NCBI RefSeq assembly: GCF_022919835.1
Contig: NZ_CP095074.1
Location: 558,001-622,000 of the forward strand
Direction of reading: 5' to 3'
Source: Halobacillus shinanisalinarum
GTDB taxonomy: Bacteria; Bacillota; Bacilli; Bacillales; Halobacillaceae
Length of the DNA stretch: 64,000 nt
Position 1 is the first letter of the stretch, and every line of letters begins with the position of its first letter. Positions 62,701 through 64,000 of the stretch are shown piece by piece. The position numbers and the translations under genes are program-made. The notes below the pieces were generated by a model that ran no database searches, was not told where the DNA came from, and saw only the letters and a program-made list of their open reading frames with translations.

Positions 62701-64000
62701 CTATGCTTTGAGTAACTTGGCATTGATGGCTACAACAATGGTACTCAAGCTCATAAGAATAGCTCCAACTGCTGGACTTAAAATAATCCCAATAGGTGCA
62801 AGGATACCTGCTGCTAATGGAATGGCTACGATATTATATCCTGCTGCCCACCATAAATTTTGAACCATCTTCTTATACGTGTTCTTAGATAATTCTACAA
62901 TCGATACAATATCTTTTGGGTTACTCTTAACGAGTACGATGTCTGCAGTCTCCACAGCCACATCCGTACCACTGCCAATAGCTATTCCTACATCAGCTGT
63001 TGCTAAAGCAGGTGCATCGTTAACCCCATCCCCTGTCATCGCTACCTTTCTTCCATCTGATTGCACCTTTTTCACCTGATCTGCTTTATGGTCAGGCAAT
63101 ACTTCAGCATACACTTCATCCATATCCAACTGTTTTGCGACCCAATCGGCCACTTTCTGGTTGTCTCCTGTCAGCATAATGGAATGGATGCCTTTTTCCT
63201 TAAGTGCAGATATGGCTTCTTTCGCTGAATCCCGAACCATATCAGCTAAAGCAACCATGCCGGCTAATTGACCATCGAGGACAACAAATACAACGGTTTT
63301 CCCTTCTTCAGAAAGATTTTCAAAAGGTGATGTATCATAGGAAATATTTTCATCTTTCATATATCCTGGGCTGACTACTTTTACATTTTTTCCAGCGACA
63401 TCACCTTGCAAACCTTTTCCTGTCATCGATTCAAAGTTTTCTACAGCATCTAGGGAAACATCTTCATTCTCAGCTTTTTGGATAATACCTCTTGCTAAGG
63501 GATGCTCAGAATTCTGTTCAGCACTTGCCGCCCAATAAATCACGTCATTGGCCTCATACCCTTGTGCAGGGATCACATCTGTAACGCCAAACTCGCCTTT
63601 GGTGAGTGTTCCTGTTTTATCAAAAATGACAGCATCTAAATTACGTGCATTCTCAAATTGGGTGCGATTCCGGATTAAAAGACCTTTTTTTGCTGAAATG
63701 GCCGTTGAAACAGCAACAACTAATGGTGCTGCCAGACCTAAGGCATGCGGACATGTAATGACCATGACCGTCACCATTCTTTCGACAGCTACATCAATAG
63801 TTGATCCGATAGCGATCCAAATAATAAAAGTAGTAATCCCTGCCGCTAATGCTAAATAGAACAGCCATTTTGCAGCCCGGTTGGCTAGGTCCTGAGCACG
63901 AGATTTCGAACTCTGTGCTTCCTTTACTAAGTTAATGACTTGAGAAAGGTACGTGTCATCTCCCGTATTTTTCACTTGAATCGTGAGACTTCCTTCTTTG
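62701..64000 (-). CDS. copB: CopB-type copper P1B-ATPase (5' end outside window)
   Basis: 433 codons visible; the N-terminus lies beyond 64000. The membrane metal motif is CPH (VMVITCPHALGLAAPLVVA) rather than CPC, which defines the P1B-3/CopB group exporting Cu(II) or Cu(I). [13 protein letters not shown] is the phosphorylation site; SEQNSEHPLARGI, LTGDNQKVA and [16 protein letters not shown] are intact. No Cys-type CopZ domain is seen in this part; CopB proteins usually carry a His-rich N-terminus. Confidence 0.95.
   Translation of the reverse strand, partial: KEGSLTIQVKNTGDDTYLSQVINLVKEAQSSKSRAQDLANRAAKWLFYLALAAGITTFIIWIAIGSTIDVAVERMVTVMVITCPHALGLAAPLVVAVSTAISAKKGLLIRNRTQFENARNLDAVIFDKTGTLTKGEFGVTDVIPAQGYEANDVIYWAASAEQNSEHPLARGIIQKAENEDVSLDAVENFESMTGKGLQGDVAGKNVKVVSPGYMKDENISYDTSPFENLSEEGKTVVFVVLDGQLAGMVALADMVRDSAKEAISALKEKGIHSIMLTGDNQKVADWVAKQLDMDEVYAEVLPDHKADQVKKVQSDGRKVAMTGDGVNDAPALATADVGIAIGSGTDVAVETADIVLVKSNPKDIVSIVELSKNTYKKMVQNLWWAAGYNIVAIPLAAGILAPIGIILSPAVGAILMSLSTIVVAINAKLLKA

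Noticed and set aside
1..64000. CRISPR arrays, tRNA or rRNA genes, prophage modules
   Set aside because: No regularly spaced repeats, cloverleaf-like sequences or phage structural genes were seen on reading both strands.

Overview
The window looks like a low-GC, endospore-forming Bacillaceae genome (AT-rich intergenic DNA, AGGAGG-type ribosome binding sites, relatives of SpoIIP, DacF, CotF, YwmB, ResC, BdbCD and CsoR). It is a metal-resistance and envelope-redox accessory region, not a core locus: nearly every gene concerns arsenic, cadmium, zinc, manganese or copper, thiol-disulfide chemistry, cytochrome c assembly or the cell envelope. Mobile-DNA scars lie among them. No replication gene, rRNA or tRNA was seen, so plasmid versus chromosomal island cannot be decided.

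Layout: 1-4.8 kb is arsenic (arsR-arsB, and a second arsR-arsI unit whose arsI is split by a complete IS66 element with an 8-bp target duplication). 4.9-6.1 kb is a scrambled aldehyde dehydrogenase beside a recombinase remnant. 6.3-12.5 kb holds a YwmB-like protein, a ResC/CcsA heme protein, cadC-cadA and a manganese-type CDF pump. 12.8-16 kb is bdbD-bdbC and copC-copD. 16.2-22.1 kb is zinc handling (czcD, czrA, two ZIP transporters), a YdhK lipoprotein and a coat protein. 22.5-27.7 kb has a cell-wall-binding-repeat protein, an NhaC antiporter, a Csp-type copper store and small membrane proteins. 27.9-37.6 kb is one long leftward operon with a complete System I cytochrome c maturation set (ccmE, F, H, I-like, A, B, C, D, G) ending in a CcdA-like protein and a CopC-CopC-CopD fusion. 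38-45 kb has a sulfurtransferase, a redoxin with an in-frame UGA coupled to an RnfD/NqrB-like protein, Lgt, CtaG and a Met-rich secreted protein. 45.2-54.9 kb has a two-component system, multicopper oxidase, second YwmB, CcdA, DacF, a divergent MurE and a membrane cupredoxin. 55-64 kb is csoR-copA-copZ, DUF4396, a class F sortase, SpoIIP and copB.

The genes read as a layered metal defence: export (ArsB, CadA, CzcD, CopA, CopB), sequestration (CopZ, Csp, Met-rich proteins), periplasm-side oxidation (multicopper oxidase, cupredoxin), thiol repair (Bdb, ResA, redoxin) and envelope maintenance. Regulatory DNA supports this. ATCAA-N6-TTGAT ArsR sites, a CadC palindrome, three ATAC-N9-GTAT CsoR-like sites, and an 11-bp direct-repeat motif in front of five leftward transcription units (ccm, redoxin, a Cys/Met-rich membrane protein, the Met-rich secreted protein, murE) can be read directly.

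The most notable observations are: (1) two genes, cadA and a redoxin, each carry a single in-frame UGA at the first position of a CxxC motif, and each UGA is followed at selenocysteine-element distance by a 7-bp stem with the same GUU loop, so both are candidate selenoproteins; (2) a full Ccm System I with a CxxxY-type CcmE in a Bacillaceae background that would normally use ResBC; (3) the shared 11-bp repeat regulon; (4) six conserved genes each broken by one base in a homopolymer run, which may be sequence errors.
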